A stretch of DNA of 64,000 nucleotides from Natranaerovirga hydrolytica. GTDB taxonomy: Bacteria > Bacillota > Clostridia > Lachnospirales > DSM-24629. The stretch's first letter is position 1, and the number at the start of each line of letters is the position of its first letter. A program made the translations under genes and the position numbers. The notes under the pieces are model-generated. The model searched no databases. It saw only the letters and a list, made by a program, of their open reading frames with translations, and had not been told where the DNA came from. Location: positions 248,001 to 312,000 of the forward strand of contig NZ_SMGQ01000012.1 of NCBI RefSeq assembly GCF_004339095.1, read 5' to 3'. Shown in pieces: positions 24,905-33,639 of the stretch.

Positions 24905-26170
24905 ATGAAGACAATTGATTTAGACAATCGAGCAAAGCACATTTCCCAAATCAAAACAGATAAAAAAATCCAGAGTTGTCATACAGCATTGTATCCAGGA
25001 GCAAGATGTCCTTTGGCTGTTGTTAACAGTGTTTTATCAGGGATTAAAGGCATTACCACATTGATTATTGGGATGGCAGAATGTACATATTACAACAAAA
25101 ATGTTGCTTTGACAACCAATAGTGATCATCAAAATCATTTCACATGGTCCTATGCTTTAGATTCAAAAGAAATCATTTTTGGGTGTAAAAAAGGTATTCT
25201 AAAAGCCATTGACGAAATTAATAAGACAGGTGTAGAAGTGATATTTATCATCTCTGCTTGTGTTCCAGAAACCATAGGTGAAGATTTTTCAGCTATTGCA
25301 AGTGATGCCAGTGAAAAATTAAAAGCTAAAGTCCTTCATATTGAAGCAGCGCATTTTAAAAATTATAGTTCCGTACCCTCCTTAAAAGATGCCTTTACAA
25401 TTTTATCCAAGCTTATGGAAGAACAGGCAGTAAATAAAAAAGGGATCAATCTCCTTGGTATAGGTGCTCATATGCTTATAAACAGTGAATTGGTCAGTCT
25501 TTTAAAAAATAAGGGGGTAGAAATACAAACGATTATTCCCTCTACAACCACTGTTTCTGACATAAAAAAAGCGCCAAGAGCAAAGTTAAATATCGTAACA
25601 GACTTATCAGCCCTTCCATTGGCAAAAAAAATGAAAGAGATATTTGGTACAGCGTATCTGCTTTTTCCACATCTGCTAGATATAGAAGAAATTAGGGAGG
25701 GCTATAGATCAATAGAAGACGCTCTTGATATAGATATAAACGAGGAAGTAGAAGGGTTATATAAAAAAGCAAAGGCTAGTGTTGCTCTTCACGCCAAAGC
25801 ATTAGAGCATAAAACATTTGGTTGTGGCTATTTTTTCATAGATCCAATGATAACATCAGCCTTTTTAAAGTCTTTAAAGATGACGCCACTTTATATAGAA
25901 ACAGAGTATTACCACAGTGAAAGTAAGTATTGGAAAAACAAGATCATTGAACACGGTATAGACCCTTATATAGTTAGGGTGTGGGATTTTGACACAACAA
26001 AAGAAGTATTAGGAACCAATGGATTAGACTTTTTTATTGGGTTGAACATAATAAAAGAAAGTCAATATAAAGAGATTTATGTAGAAAACAAAACCGCTGT
26101 CTACGCTCTTGGTTTTGAACAACCCATAGGTTTATTAGAAGCAATTGTAAAAAGTAAGGGGATGAAATAA
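24905..26170 (+). CDS. Nitrogenase component 1-like protein, NifK-type cysteines (three kept)
   Basis: 421 residues from the ATG at 24905 (AGAGGT upstream); the longer frame from 24857 overlaps the ATPase gene and adds no homologous sequence. It belongs to the oxidoreductase/nitrogenase component 1 superfamily: LYPGARCPLAVVNSVL, IGMAECTYYNKNV and SACVPETIGEDF hold Cys35, Cys60 and Cys119. The spacings (25 and 59 residues) closely match the P-cluster cysteines of NifK (25 and 58). It is shorter than NifK, like other nitrogenase-like proteins (Bch/Chl, Cfb, Mar). Its start is a few bases after the importer ATPase and its stop overlaps the start of the partner protein. Reaction unknown; reductase, or scaffold for metallocofactor assembly like NifEN. 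Confidence 0.85.
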   Translation: MKTIDLDNRAKHISQIKTDKKIQSCHTALYPGARCPLAVVNSVLSGIKGITTLIIGMAECTYYNKNVALTTNSDHQNHFTWSYALDSKEIIFGCKKGILKAIDEINKTGVEVIFIISACVPETIGEDFSAIASDASEKLKAKVLHIEAAHFKNYSSVPSLKDAFTILSKLMEEQAVNKKGINLLGIGAHMLINSELVSLLKNKGVEIQTIIPSTTTVSDIKKAPRAKLNIVTDLSALPLAKKMKEIFGTAYLLFPHLLDIEEIREGYRSIEDALDIDINEEVEGLYKKAKASVALHAKALEHKTFGCGYFFIDPMITSAFLKSLKMTPLYIETEYYHSESKYWKNKIIEHGIDPYIVRVWDFDTTKEVLGTNGLDFFIGLNIIKESQYKEIYVENKTAVYALGFEQPIGLLEAIVKSKGMK

Positions 26171-27366
26171 TGGGATTGTTTAAACATTATCCAGTACCGT
26201 CAGATCGCATGGGAGCTCTTTGGACTTTGTTATCTATAAAGGGCAGTTGTATTTTAGAATTTGGAACTTCTGGAACAACACGATTTACACTTAATGGCTT
26301 TGCAAGAATGAATGGTAAGGAGAATAGTAAAATATTCTCAACTCATTTGTATGAAACAGATATTGCATTAGGTAAAATAGATGCTTTAGAAAAAGCATTG
26401 GTCAATATAATAGAAAAGCATAATCCATCAGTGGTTTTTATAATGCCCTCAACCATTTCTTCGGTTATTGGAACAGATATAGAGGCTTATTGTAAGATTT
26501 ATCAACAAAAGTATGCAGGTACACAAATAATTTATATTAGAAACGATGGGTTTCAAGGGAATTGGACCGTTGGCATAGAGGATACTTTAACAGTATTGGT
26601 GGATAAATTGGCTATAGACGGAGAAAAAAGTGGCTATCCAACCTTTAATATAATAGGCTCATGTGTGGATCATTATAACTATTTATCAGACGCTTATGAA
26701 ATCACTAGAATGATGAAAGAAGGTTTTAATGCTCAACCCATGGCTGTATTAACTTCAGATACTCATATTGAGGATATTAAGAAGATGGGTAGAGCCCATA
26801 TTAACTTGGTATTAAGAAGAGAAGGTATAAAAAGTGCAAAAATATTAGAAGAACGTTTTGGTATGCCTTATATAGTTGGTAAGCCTTATGGTTTAGAAGG
26901 GACTCTTAAGTGGTTAAGTGAAATCTCTCAAGTTCTTAATGGCATGAATGAAGTCTTTATCAATCAAGAAAAAAAAGTCTTATTAGAGGCTTTGAAAGTA
27001 GCCAAAGCTTATGCTGAAAGACAATCAGTGATTATGAATGGACATATAGATGTTGTAAAAGGAATGCATTGGTTTATAAAAGATGAAATAGGCTGTAACG
27101 TGACTTATATATGGCATAATGCACCAAATATAAAAGATGAAGATATACCTTATTATGAAGAAAGTCAATGGGAAAGCATTCTTTTAGAAAAAAATTACAA
27201 TGTTGTTATGAGTAATGCTTTGGTGCTGGATTTAGCAAAGGACAATTGTAAAAAAATACAAATTGATATTCCCAATTACAAATTTGACCCAATACAATAT
27301 CCTTATACACCTTATGTTGGCTTGAGAGGGGCTTTGAATTTATTAAAATTACTAATTAATCCATAA
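26170..27366 (+). CDS. Nitrogenase component 1-like partner protein, cluster cysteines lost
   Basis: 398 residues. The start (TAATG) overlaps the previous stop, so the two are made together, as expected for a heterodimer. The fold is recognisable from PSDRMGALWTLLSIKG, the FGTSGTTRF loop, VIGTDIEAYCK and, later, FGMPYIVGKPYGLEGTLKWL. By alignment with the partner, the three cluster cysteines correspond to Ser11, Thr36 and Thr95; the only nearby cysteine is Cys27. A pairing with three ligands from one subunit recalls BchN/BchB-type enzymes, which bind one [4Fe-4S] cluster between subunits. No NifH-like reductase gene is within the window. The product or substrate cannot be deduced. Confidence 0.8.
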   Translation: MGLFKHYPVPSDRMGALWTLLSIKGSCILEFGTSGTTRFTLNGFARMNGKENSKIFSTHLYETDIALGKIDALEKALVNIIEKHNPSVVFIMPSTISSVIGTDIEAYCKIYQQKYAGTQIIYIRNDGFQGNWTVGIEDTLTVLVDKLAIDGEKSGYPTFNIIGSCVDHYNYLSDAYEITRMMKEGFNAQPMAVLTSDTHIEDIKKMGRAHINLVLRREGIKSAKILEERFGMPYIVGKPYGLEGTLKWLSEISQVLNGMNEVFINQEKKVLLEALKVAKAYAERQSVIMNGHIDVVKGMHWFIKDEIGCNVTYIWHNAPNIKDEDIPYYEESQWESILLEKNYNVVMSNALVLDLAKDNCKKIQIDIPNYKFDPIQYPYTPYVGLRGALNLLKLLINP

Positions 27367-27455
27367 ATTTTTTGTCAGACATATCATAACAAGGACAATC
27401 AAGCAACCACAAGGGGTGTGGATCTTAAAACTGACCATTTTGAACCAAGTGTACA

Positions 27456-27505
27456 TTGAATAATCAGTGTACTTTTTTTATAATATAAAGATGACCTAAG
27501 GTCAT
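27456..27505 (+). promoter_or_regulatory. Promoter of the TetR-RND operon with operator at +1
   Basis: TTGAAT (27456-27461), 17 bases, TATAAT (27479-27484); the palindrome ATGACCTAAGGTCAT follows at 27491-27505, where transcription should start. This is a typical place for an autoregulatory TetR operator. The promoter lies 90 bases beyond the nitrogenase-like gene. Confidence 0.65.
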
Positions 27506-27535
27506 AAATCCTAAGGCGCCGAGGATGTGAAAGTT

Positions 27536-28126
27536 ATGGACAATTTAAAAAGTGAAAAAGCAAGAAATACAAAAAGAAAAATCATTAAGGCAGCAGAAAT
27601 ATTGCTTATGGATAAAGACATTCATAAAGTGTCTATAAGTGAGATAACAAAAAAAGCAGGGGTTGCAAAAGGAACCTTTTATCTTTATTTTGAATGCAAA
27701 GAAGAATTGGCTTGGAGCATTATATCCAATAATGTGCTTATTATTAGTAAAGATTTAGAGATTCTTAATGATGCACCTGCAACAAAAGAAACTATAGATA
27801 AACTGATTCATAAATCTGTCAAGTTTTCAATGAAAAATAAGACGGTTATTAAATTGGTTCATCATACTCAGTTTTTAAAGTTTATTAATTATGAAGATAA
27901 AAATAATGTTTTTGAAGAGCAATTTATTTCAATTATAAAAAATTGGTTGGATAAAGGTGTAGAAAATGAAGTGTTGGATATAAAGGATACAAGATTTTAT
28001 GCCACATTTATTTTTCTTTCAGTACATGAAATTTTAGAAAGAATCATTTTAGGAGAATTAGATTTTGAATTAGCAAAAGCAGAGCAACAATTAAAAGAGA
28101 TCGTTCATAAAATTATAGGTTGGTAG
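27536..28126 (+). CDS. TetR-family regulator (RND operon)
   Basis: 196 residues from the ATG at 27536; an in-frame GTG at 27527 sits only 2 bases from the GAGG site and is less likely. The N-terminal DNA-binding domain is clear (TKRKIIKAAEILLMD, then ISEITKKAGVAKGTFYLYFECKEELAWS). The C-terminal helical domain would bind an unknown ligand. An inverted repeat ATGACCTAAGGTCAT at the promoter is its probable operator. The RND exporter gene follows after 11 bases, so the regulator likely represses its own operon until an export substrate appears. Confidence 0.9.
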   Translation: MDNLKSEKARNTKRKIIKAAEILLMDKDIHKVSISEITKKAGVAKGTFYLYFECKEELAWSIISNNVLIISKDLEILNDAPATKETIDKLIHKSVKFSMKNKTVIKLVHHTQFLKFINYEDKNNVFEEQFISIIKNWLDKGVENEVLDIKDTRFYATFIFLSVHEILERIILGELDFELAKAEQQLKEIVHKIIGW

Positions 28127-28137
28127 GTGGTATTAGA

Positions 28138-30387
28138 ATGCATTTGTTTGCAGAAAAAATTATTAAACATTATAAAATAATACTGGTAATCAGTTTAATG
28201 TTATTTATTGTATCAGCGTTTGGTGCATCAAGACTGAATATTAGTTCAGATATGGAAGAAATGTTACCAAGTGATAGTCAAACGGTACAATCCAATAGAG
28301 AATTTGACCAATACTTTGATTCTCAAGAAACAGGTATTGTAGTGGTTAAAGGACCGTCAAAAGAAAGCAAAGATTTTTTAGCTGATTTAGAAACGGAACT
28401 AATCAATAGAGACGTTCAGGCTCAAGTATTGTATCAATTTGACTTGTCAGAAGTAGAAGACTTTGCATTACTGTATTTGGATAGAGAAGATTTTGAGGCA
28501 ATGGAAGAAGCCATTGAGAGTCAAGATATAGAAAGCATTAGTGGTATCATGACATCCATAAAAGAGGGGGTTGAGAGTCAAGAAGACTTGGTCACCTATA
28601 TAACCAATGAAGATGAAGATGCATTTATCATGATGATTAGACCCAGTATTGATCGAAGTGATTTTTTAGAAGGAAGAGAAATATTTTATGATGATGTGAT
28701 AGGGTCTATCGAATCATTACTCAGTCAAGACCGATATGAACTGTTAGAAGCAGGATTAACAGGGGGAGCCTTTATTCAAGATATTGAAGCCGATAGAATT
28801 GCCTTTGATGGTTTCTTTGAAACCATTATTATAACCATACTGTTGATTATCATCATTATTGTCATTTCATTTAGAAGAACGTTGTTGTTAACATCGGTTA
28901 TGTATCCATTAATATTAGGGATGTTATTAGCAGCTGCCATAGCATATGTATTATATGGATCCATTAATATGTTTTCAATGAGTTTTGCGTTATTATTAAT
29001 CGGGCTTGGAATAGACTTTGCCATACATTTGATTTCCAGATACTTAGAAGAACGGGATAAGGGCAAAGCAGTAGATGAAGCAGTGAGCATCTCCTTCCAA
29101 AAAACAGGTGTGAGTATCATAACAGGTGCTTTAACAACCAGTGCAGCTTTTTTAGCCTTTGTCTTAGCAAAATTTAAAGCCTTTGAGCAAATGGGTATTA
29201 TTTCATCTATAGGCATTATTGCTTTATGTATGACTATGATTATAATCATTCCTGCGTTAATCATGGGAATAGATTTTAAAAGAAAAGAAAAAACCACGAA
29301 GAAAAAAGTGAACTTTACCTTTTTAAATACCATTGGTGATGTCATAGAAAAGAAACCGTTGGTTTTCATAGGGATGATTCTTCTCATGATACCAATATTA
29401 TTTGTTAATGTGAAAAATACAGAGATTGTTGGAGATATGAATGAAATATACCCAGATAACATTGAAAGTAAGCAATGGGAAAAGGTTTTAATAGAAGAAT
29501 TTAATTATAGTCCTAATACATTGACGTTTATGGTAGATGATAAAGAAACTTTAATAACAACCCTAGAAGCATTTGAAGAACGAGAAGATATAGAAGAGGT
29601 TTTATCCATATATGAATATTTGCCAACGGATCAAGATTATAAATTAGAAGTGATTGGTCAATTGCAAAGCTTTTTACAATCCATAGGATACAGTGATATA
29701 GAAGAATTGGAAGTAGAAAGAATAACAATGGATGATTTGCCAGAAAATTTAAAAGCCAACTATATTGGCAGAGAGGGGAAATTATTAGTTGAAGCAATCC
29801 CTTCCGTTAATCTCTATGATGAAGAAAAATATGCCATCATTGAAAAAGCAATCCTTGAAGTCAGTGGCAATACGCCAGTAAGTATGGCAGCCATAATGAA
29901 TGAAGTGGTTACATTAGTCAAACAAGATGTTTTTATGATATCCACAATATGTCTTTTAATTATAGCTGGCTTTTTATTACTGGTATTTAAGTCCCTTAAG
30001 GATATGTTAATATGTGTAACGCCAGTCATGTTAACCCTTTACATTACTTTAGGATTATTGCCTGTGTTGAATAAAGAGATTAATGTATTTAGCATCTTAG
30101 GATTTCCATTGTTAATCGGTATTGGGATTGATAGTAGCATACATTTATTACATCGTTTGAAAAGTGAAGAAACAGGTCGTATAGGTTATGTGTTAATGAC
30201 CACAGGAAAAGCCATTATTTTAACAGGTATAACCACATTAATTGGCTTTGGTAGCTTGACCTTTATTAATCATCCGGGAATGGCAAATTTAGGGTTTACG
30301 GTAGCATTAGGGTTAATCATATGTTTATTAATCACACTAACTTTTATCCCTGCTGTCTTTGTGACATTACATTCTAAGAAAAAGTAA
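28138..30387 (+). CDS. RND/MMPL-family exporter
   Basis: 749 residues from the ATG at 28138 (TAGGTGGT upstream); the frame extends to 28120 over the end of the TetR gene. Two similar halves each have one leading helix, a large extracellular loop (about residues 30-200 and 420-580) and a five-helix sterol-sensing-like block (LLIGLGIDFAIHLISRYLEERDKG; GFPLLIGIGIDSSIHLLHRL). The intramembrane acidic residues (GIDFAIH, GIDSSIH) are typical of MMPL/RND proton-driven transporters. In bacteria such proteins export lipids, hopanoids or drugs; the substrate here is unknown. Control by the upstream TetR gene suggests inducible efflux. Confidence 0.9.
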   Translation: MHLFAEKIIKHYKIILVISLMLFIVSAFGASRLNISSDMEEMLPSDSQTVQSNREFDQYFDSQETGIVVVKGPSKESKDFLADLETELINRDVQAQVLYQFDLSEVEDFALLYLDREDFEAMEEAIESQDIESISGIMTSIKEGVESQEDLVTYITNEDEDAFIMMIRPSIDRSDFLEGREIFYDDVIGSIESLLSQDRYELLEAGLTGGAFIQDIEADRIAFDGFFETIIITILLIIIIIVISFRRTLLLTSVMYPLILGMLLAAAIAYVLYGSINMFSMSFALLLIGLGIDFAIHLISRYLEERDKGKAVDEAVSISFQKTGVSIITGALTTSAAFLAFVLAKFKAFEQMGIISSIGIIALCMTMIIIIPALIMGIDFKRKEKTTKKKVNFTFLNTIGDVIEKKPLVFIGMILLMIPILFVNVKNTEIVGDMNEIYPDNIESKQWEKVLIEEFNYSPNTLTFMVDDKETLITTLEAFEEREDIEEVLSIYEYLPTDQDYKLEVIGQLQSFLQSIGYSDIEELEVERITMDDLPENLKANYIGREGKLLVEAIPSVNLYDEEKYAIIEKAILEVSGNTPVSMAAIMNEVVTLVKQDVFMISTICLLIIAGFLLLVFKSLKDMLICVTPVMLTLYITLGLLPVLNKEINVFSILGFPLLIGIGIDSSIHLLHRLKSEETGRIGYVLMTTGKAIILTGITTLIGFGSLTFINHPGMANLGFTVALGLIICLLITLTFIPAVFVTLHSKKK

Positions 30388-30490
30388 AATTAAAGAATAT
30401 ATCTTAGGTGAACTTTACACTAGGAAATAAGAGCAGAATATAAATCCTTATAATGTATAGCCTATGTCCAATACAATCAAAAGTGAGTAT

Positions 30491-30526
30491 AAAAAAGATG
30501 ACAACTAAAAAATTGTCATCTTTTTT
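30491..30526 (+). terminator. Terminator of the TetR-RND operon
   Basis: AAAAAAGATGACAA (30491-30504) pairs perfectly with TTGTCATCTTTTTT (30513-30526) around an 8-base loop. A strong intrinsic terminator. Confidence 0.85.
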
Positions 30527-30536
30527 AGTGGATTCA

Positions 30537-30584
30537 TTACAATTGTAACTATTATTTGAAAGTCTTTCTTGATAGGATTAATAT
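30537..30584 (+). promoter_or_regulatory. Promoter with cop/BlaI-type operator (copy 1)
   Basis: TTACAATTGTAA (30537-30548) contains TACA-N2-TGTA, the known core of CopY/BlaI/MecI operators. TTGAAA (30556-30561), a 17-base spacer and TAATAT (30579-30584) follow. Nearly the same arrangement, including the spacer sequence, recurs before the ABC exporter at 31188-31235. Confidence 0.6.
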
Positions 30585-30655
30585 AACTTAAAAAATAAAA
30601 AGAAAGGGGTATAAGATAGGTAATTGAGAAACTCATTAAAAGGAGAGCATTTAAG

Positions 30656-31102
30656 ATGAAAAAGAAAATATCTAAGTTTAAAAATAGTAATACTTTAAAA
30701 AGAGAATTCATTACACCAATAAGTGTTTTGTTTACTACTGTAACGATTATTCATAGTTTAATGGTTGTATCGGGTATAGACTCTCCCAAACAAGGCGTGT
30801 TCGCTTATATTCATTTATTGACTCGGTTTGTACTTATTTTTCTAATAGTAAGTTCTACTGGTCTATCCAAGTTGCTAAAAAAGTCTGCTGGAAATAAGGT
30901 AATCGTATACGTTATACCTTACATAATAACATTAGGTTTGATGCTATTGTTTGTATTTGTAAAAGGATTTAAGGTTGACTTACATCCAGATGCTTATATA
31001 GATATATCAATGAGTTTTACAGCTATGTATATCATTTATTTACTGATAAAAGAAAAAGTCTTAACACAGATCATTTCAAAGTTAAAAAAAGAAAATCCTT
31101 AG
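30656..31102 (+). CDS. Small four-helix membrane protein, unknown function
   Basis: 148 residues with four predicted membrane segments (about 25-42, 50-68, 82-102 and 110-128) and basic ends. AAGGAGAG supports the ATG. I do not recognise a named family. Its promoter is a near copy of that of the downstream ABC exporter, including a TACA-N2-TGTA operator, so both are probably controlled together by a BlaI/CopY-type repressor encoded outside the window. This links it to an envelope-stress or antibiotic-response function, by inference only. Confidence 0.65.
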   Translation: MKKKISKFKNSNTLKREFITPISVLFTTVTIIHSLMVVSGIDSPKQGVFAYIHLLTRFVLIFLIVSSTGLSKLLKKSAGNKVIVYVIPYIITLGLMLLFVFVKGFKVDLHPDAYIDISMSFTAMYIIYLLIKEKVLTQIISKLKKENP

Positions 31103-31187
31103 TTTCAATGTCAGAAGTATCCAATAGAGTTATAGAAGCTTTAATAGGATTGATTTGCTTGAAAATTAGATTTCTATAGTGAGTTCA

Positions 31188-31235
31188 TTACAATTGTAAC
31201 TGTTATTTTCAAGTCTTTCTTGATATGATTAATAT
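31188..31235 (+). promoter_or_regulatory. Promoter with cop/BlaI-type operator (copy 2)
   Basis: TTACAATTGTAA (31188-31199), then TTTCAA (31207-31212), 17 bases and TAATAT (31230-31235). The spacer between -35 and -10 is almost identical to that of the 30537-30584 promoter. The -35 is weaker than in copy 1. Confidence 0.55.
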
Positions 31236-31288
31236 AATTTAAAAAGCATAAAGAAATAGGGTATAAGATGATAGAAGGAGGTTACACA

Positions 31289-32233
31289 ATGATTGTTGCA
31301 AGTATGGAAAAGGTTATAAAACGTTATGATGACTTGTTAGTGCTAGACAATGTTAGTATTGAATTAAAAAAAGGAGAAATTCTAGGGCTGTTAGGTCCAA
31401 ATGGTGCTGGAAAAACCACTTTAATACATTCTTTAGTAGGGCTAATAAAAGTAGATTCTGGTGACATAACTGTTTTTAACAAAAACCAAAAAAATAATAT
31501 TATAGAAATCAAAAAAGAAATAGGCTTAGTTACACAGGACTTAACCGTCTTTAATGATTTGACAGCTAAGGACAATTTAGAATTCTTTGGTGGTTTATAT
31601 GGACTGAGAGGCTCTGAATTAAAAAATCGTATAAAAGAGGTGCTAGCATTTGTTGGCCTTACAGATAATGCTAATAAATTACCTTCAAAGTTTTCAGGAG
31701 GTATGAAAAGACGGTTAAATATTGCATGTGCTCTAATGCACAAACCAAAGTTATTAATCATGGATGAACCAACTGTAGGCATTGATCCACAGTCACGTAA
31801 CCATATTCTAGAAACGGTTAAAAAATTAAGAGATCAAGGCACTACCATTCTTTATACGACCCACTATATGGAAGAAATTCAAGCCATAGCGTCAAGAGTT
31901 TTAATTATGGATCAAGGCAATGTGATTGCAGGGGGAACAGTCGATGAACTCATTAGCAACATTAAATATGAAGAAAGTGTTAAAATAGATGTTCTGGAAG
32001 CTACGGATCAATTGATGGAAAAAATCAATAAGATAGAAGGGGTTAAAGAAACAATACGTGAGGGTTCAAGATTAAATATTATATCCAATTCAGATTCAGG
32101 TAATATAGATAGAATTTTATCGGTTATAAGAGAACACACAAGTATAAAATCAGTTAATGTAGATAAGCCCACTTTAGAAGATGTCTTTTTAACCCTTACG
32201 GGAAAAACTTTGCGTGATGGAAGGGAAGGGTAA
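31289..32233 (+). CDS. ABC exporter ATPase (CcmA/DrrA type)
   Basis: 314 residues from the ATG at 31289, which follows AAGGAGG; the ATG at 31268 lies before that site. Walker A GPNGAGKTT, signature FSGGMKRRL, Walker B LLIMDEPTVGID and H-loop TTHYMEEIQ identify a DrrA/NatA-like exporter ATPase, with a C-terminal regulatory region of about 90 residues. It would power the two permeases encoded directly downstream (2-base gap, then a 4-base overlap). Operons of this form with a NarL-type two-component system commonly export antimicrobial or lipid compounds. Confidence 0.9.
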   Translation: MIVASMEKVIKRYDDLLVLDNVSIELKKGEILGLLGPNGAGKTTLIHSLVGLIKVDSGDITVFNKNQKNNIIEIKKEIGLVTQDLTVFNDLTAKDNLEFFGGLYGLRGSELKNRIKEVLAFVGLTDNANKLPSKFSGGMKRRLNIACALMHKPKLLIMDEPTVGIDPQSRNHILETVKKLRDQGTTILYTTHYMEEIQAIASRVLIMDQGNVIAGGTVDELISNIKYEESVKIDVLEATDQLMEKINKIEGVKETIREGSRLNIISNSDSGNIDRILSVIREHTSIKSVNVDKPTLEDVFLTLTGKTLRDGREG

Positions 32234-32235
32234 GT

Positions 32236-32949
32236 ATGCTATATTATACAATAAAATTTGCACTTAAAAGAATGCTAAAAGATTATACCAATATCATACT
32301 CTTAGTCATTGTACCCCTAGGAATTATCACCATCATTGCCCTTGCATTTGCAGAGGATAAAGCAGTTATAGATGCATCGGCAGCAGGAATGACCATTGCA
32401 TTTCAAATATTTGGTGGTTTTTACACATTGGAATTTTTAAAAGCAGATTTATTTACAACAAAAAAATGGAAAATATATGCCCTACCATGTAGCATACCAA
32501 TGTACGCTTATGGCATCTTAATTGCCAGTACAATTTTTAATGGTTTCCAAGGTTTAACCATTGTATTGGTAACAAAACTCTTTTTTGGTGTGGAGTGGGT
32601 TAGTATTTGGGGTGTAGCACTTTCGTTATTAATATTATCTTTGTTTTCCCAATTGGTATTTTTAAATATACTGTTAAGTGTTAAAAATGAAAAATATGCA
32701 GATCGCTTTGGTGAAGTGTTTGCTTGGGGAAGTGTTATATTATCCAATTATTTTTTTCGTATGCCAGATAATGTATTCTTTAATACCGTATCAAAGTATA
32801 CGCCAATAAAGTTGACAGAAGATGCCATTGCGAGTATTAGATATCAATCGGGGCTTATGAATATTATTAATCCTTTAGCTATTTTATTAGTGGCATCAGT
32901 AGTGCTGACAATACTATCCTATCTTTTAGGAAGGAGAAAATTGGTATGA
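32236..32949 (+). CDS. ABC exporter permease 1 (ABC-2 type)
   Basis: 237 residues with six predicted membrane segments; an amphipathic N-terminus (IKFALKRMLKDYTNIILLVIV) precedes the first. This is the layout of ABC-2-type permeases. GAAGGGAAGGG supplies the ribosome binding site. It ends with a 4-base overlap with the second permease, so a heterodimeric channel with the 32946 product and the 31289 ATPase is expected. Substrate unknown. Confidence 0.8.
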   Translation: MLYYTIKFALKRMLKDYTNIILLVIVPLGIITIIALAFAEDKAVIDASAAGMTIAFQIFGGFYTLEFLKADLFTTKKWKIYALPCSIPMYAYGILIASTIFNGFQGLTIVLVTKLFFGVEWVSIWGVALSLLILSLFSQLVFLNILLSVKNEKYADRFGEVFAWGSVILSNYFFRMPDNVFFNTVSKYTPIKLTEDAIASIRYQSGLMNIINPLAILLVASVVLTILSYLLGRRKLV

Positions 32950-33632
32950 CCCTATTCAAATTTGTTTTCAAACGTTTTTTTAAGTATAAATTTAACTTTT
33001 TGTTATTATTTGGCGTGCCTTTTTTGGTACTATTCCCTGTGAATATAGAGCACACCTTTTTTCCAATCGGTTTTCAATTTTATAGTATGATTATCATGAT
33101 AGTATCTGTAAGATTAGCCGCCATTATTGCAGAAGACAGAATGAGTAAGGTGCTTATAAGAATTGGTGTGGCACCACTGACTCACTTCAAATATTTGTTT
33201 CAAAATTTATTAGCCTATTCCATACTTCTTATAGGACAAAATGCTTTAGTCATTTTAGTAGGTGTGATATTATATAATCAAGAGATAACCAATCCCTTGG
33301 GCGTTTTTATAATATACTCAGTTTTTGCCATAACTTCAATAGGGTTTGCATTGGCTTGGTATGCTTTTTTTAGAAATAAAGAGACAGCTTTTCAAATTGC
33401 AATAGCTGCAATTGTAGCCATATCAATGTTAGGTGGTCTTTTTTGGCCAGTTGAGATTATGCCAGATTTATTACAAAAAATTGCTAGACTGGTTCCAAGT
33501 TATTGGGTATACGAAAGTATGCGTTTGTTAAATAATGGAGCGAATTTAATAGAATTTGTTATGCCATTACTGGTGCTATTATTATTTGCCATTATATTTA
33601 TATTATTAGGCAGTAGAAGAAAGATGGTTTGA
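32946..33632 (+). CDS. ABC exporter permease 2 (ABC-2 type)
   Basis: 228 residues, six predicted membrane segments, ATG overlapping the preceding stop (ATGA-type junction). It resembles ABC-2 permeases such as those of YvfS-like systems in Bacillus: KYKFNFLLLFGVPFLVLFPV, ALAWYAFFRNKETAFQIA, then the LGGLFWPVEIMPDLLQKIARLVPSYWVYES motif typical of the family just before the last helices. The histidine kinase gene begins 7 bases later, so transport and signalling are co-expressed. Confidence 0.85.
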   Translation: MTLFKFVFKRFFKYKFNFLLLFGVPFLVLFPVNIEHTFFPIGFQFYSMIIMIVSVRLAAIIAEDRMSKVLIRIGVAPLTHFKYLFQNLLAYSILLIGQNALVILVGVILYNQEITNPLGVFIIYSVFAITSIGFALAWYAFFRNKETAFQIAIAAIVAISMLGGLFWPVEIMPDLLQKIARLVPSYWVYESMRLLNNGANLIEFVMPLLVLLLFAIIFILLGSRRKMV

Positions 33633-33639
33633 GGATGCT

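Noticed and set aside
28776-29462. Long antisense reading frame within the RND gene (228 codons, minus strand)
   Set aside because: It lies wholly inside a well-supported gene, has no ribosome binding site, and its sequence is the expected shadow of hydrophobic codons.
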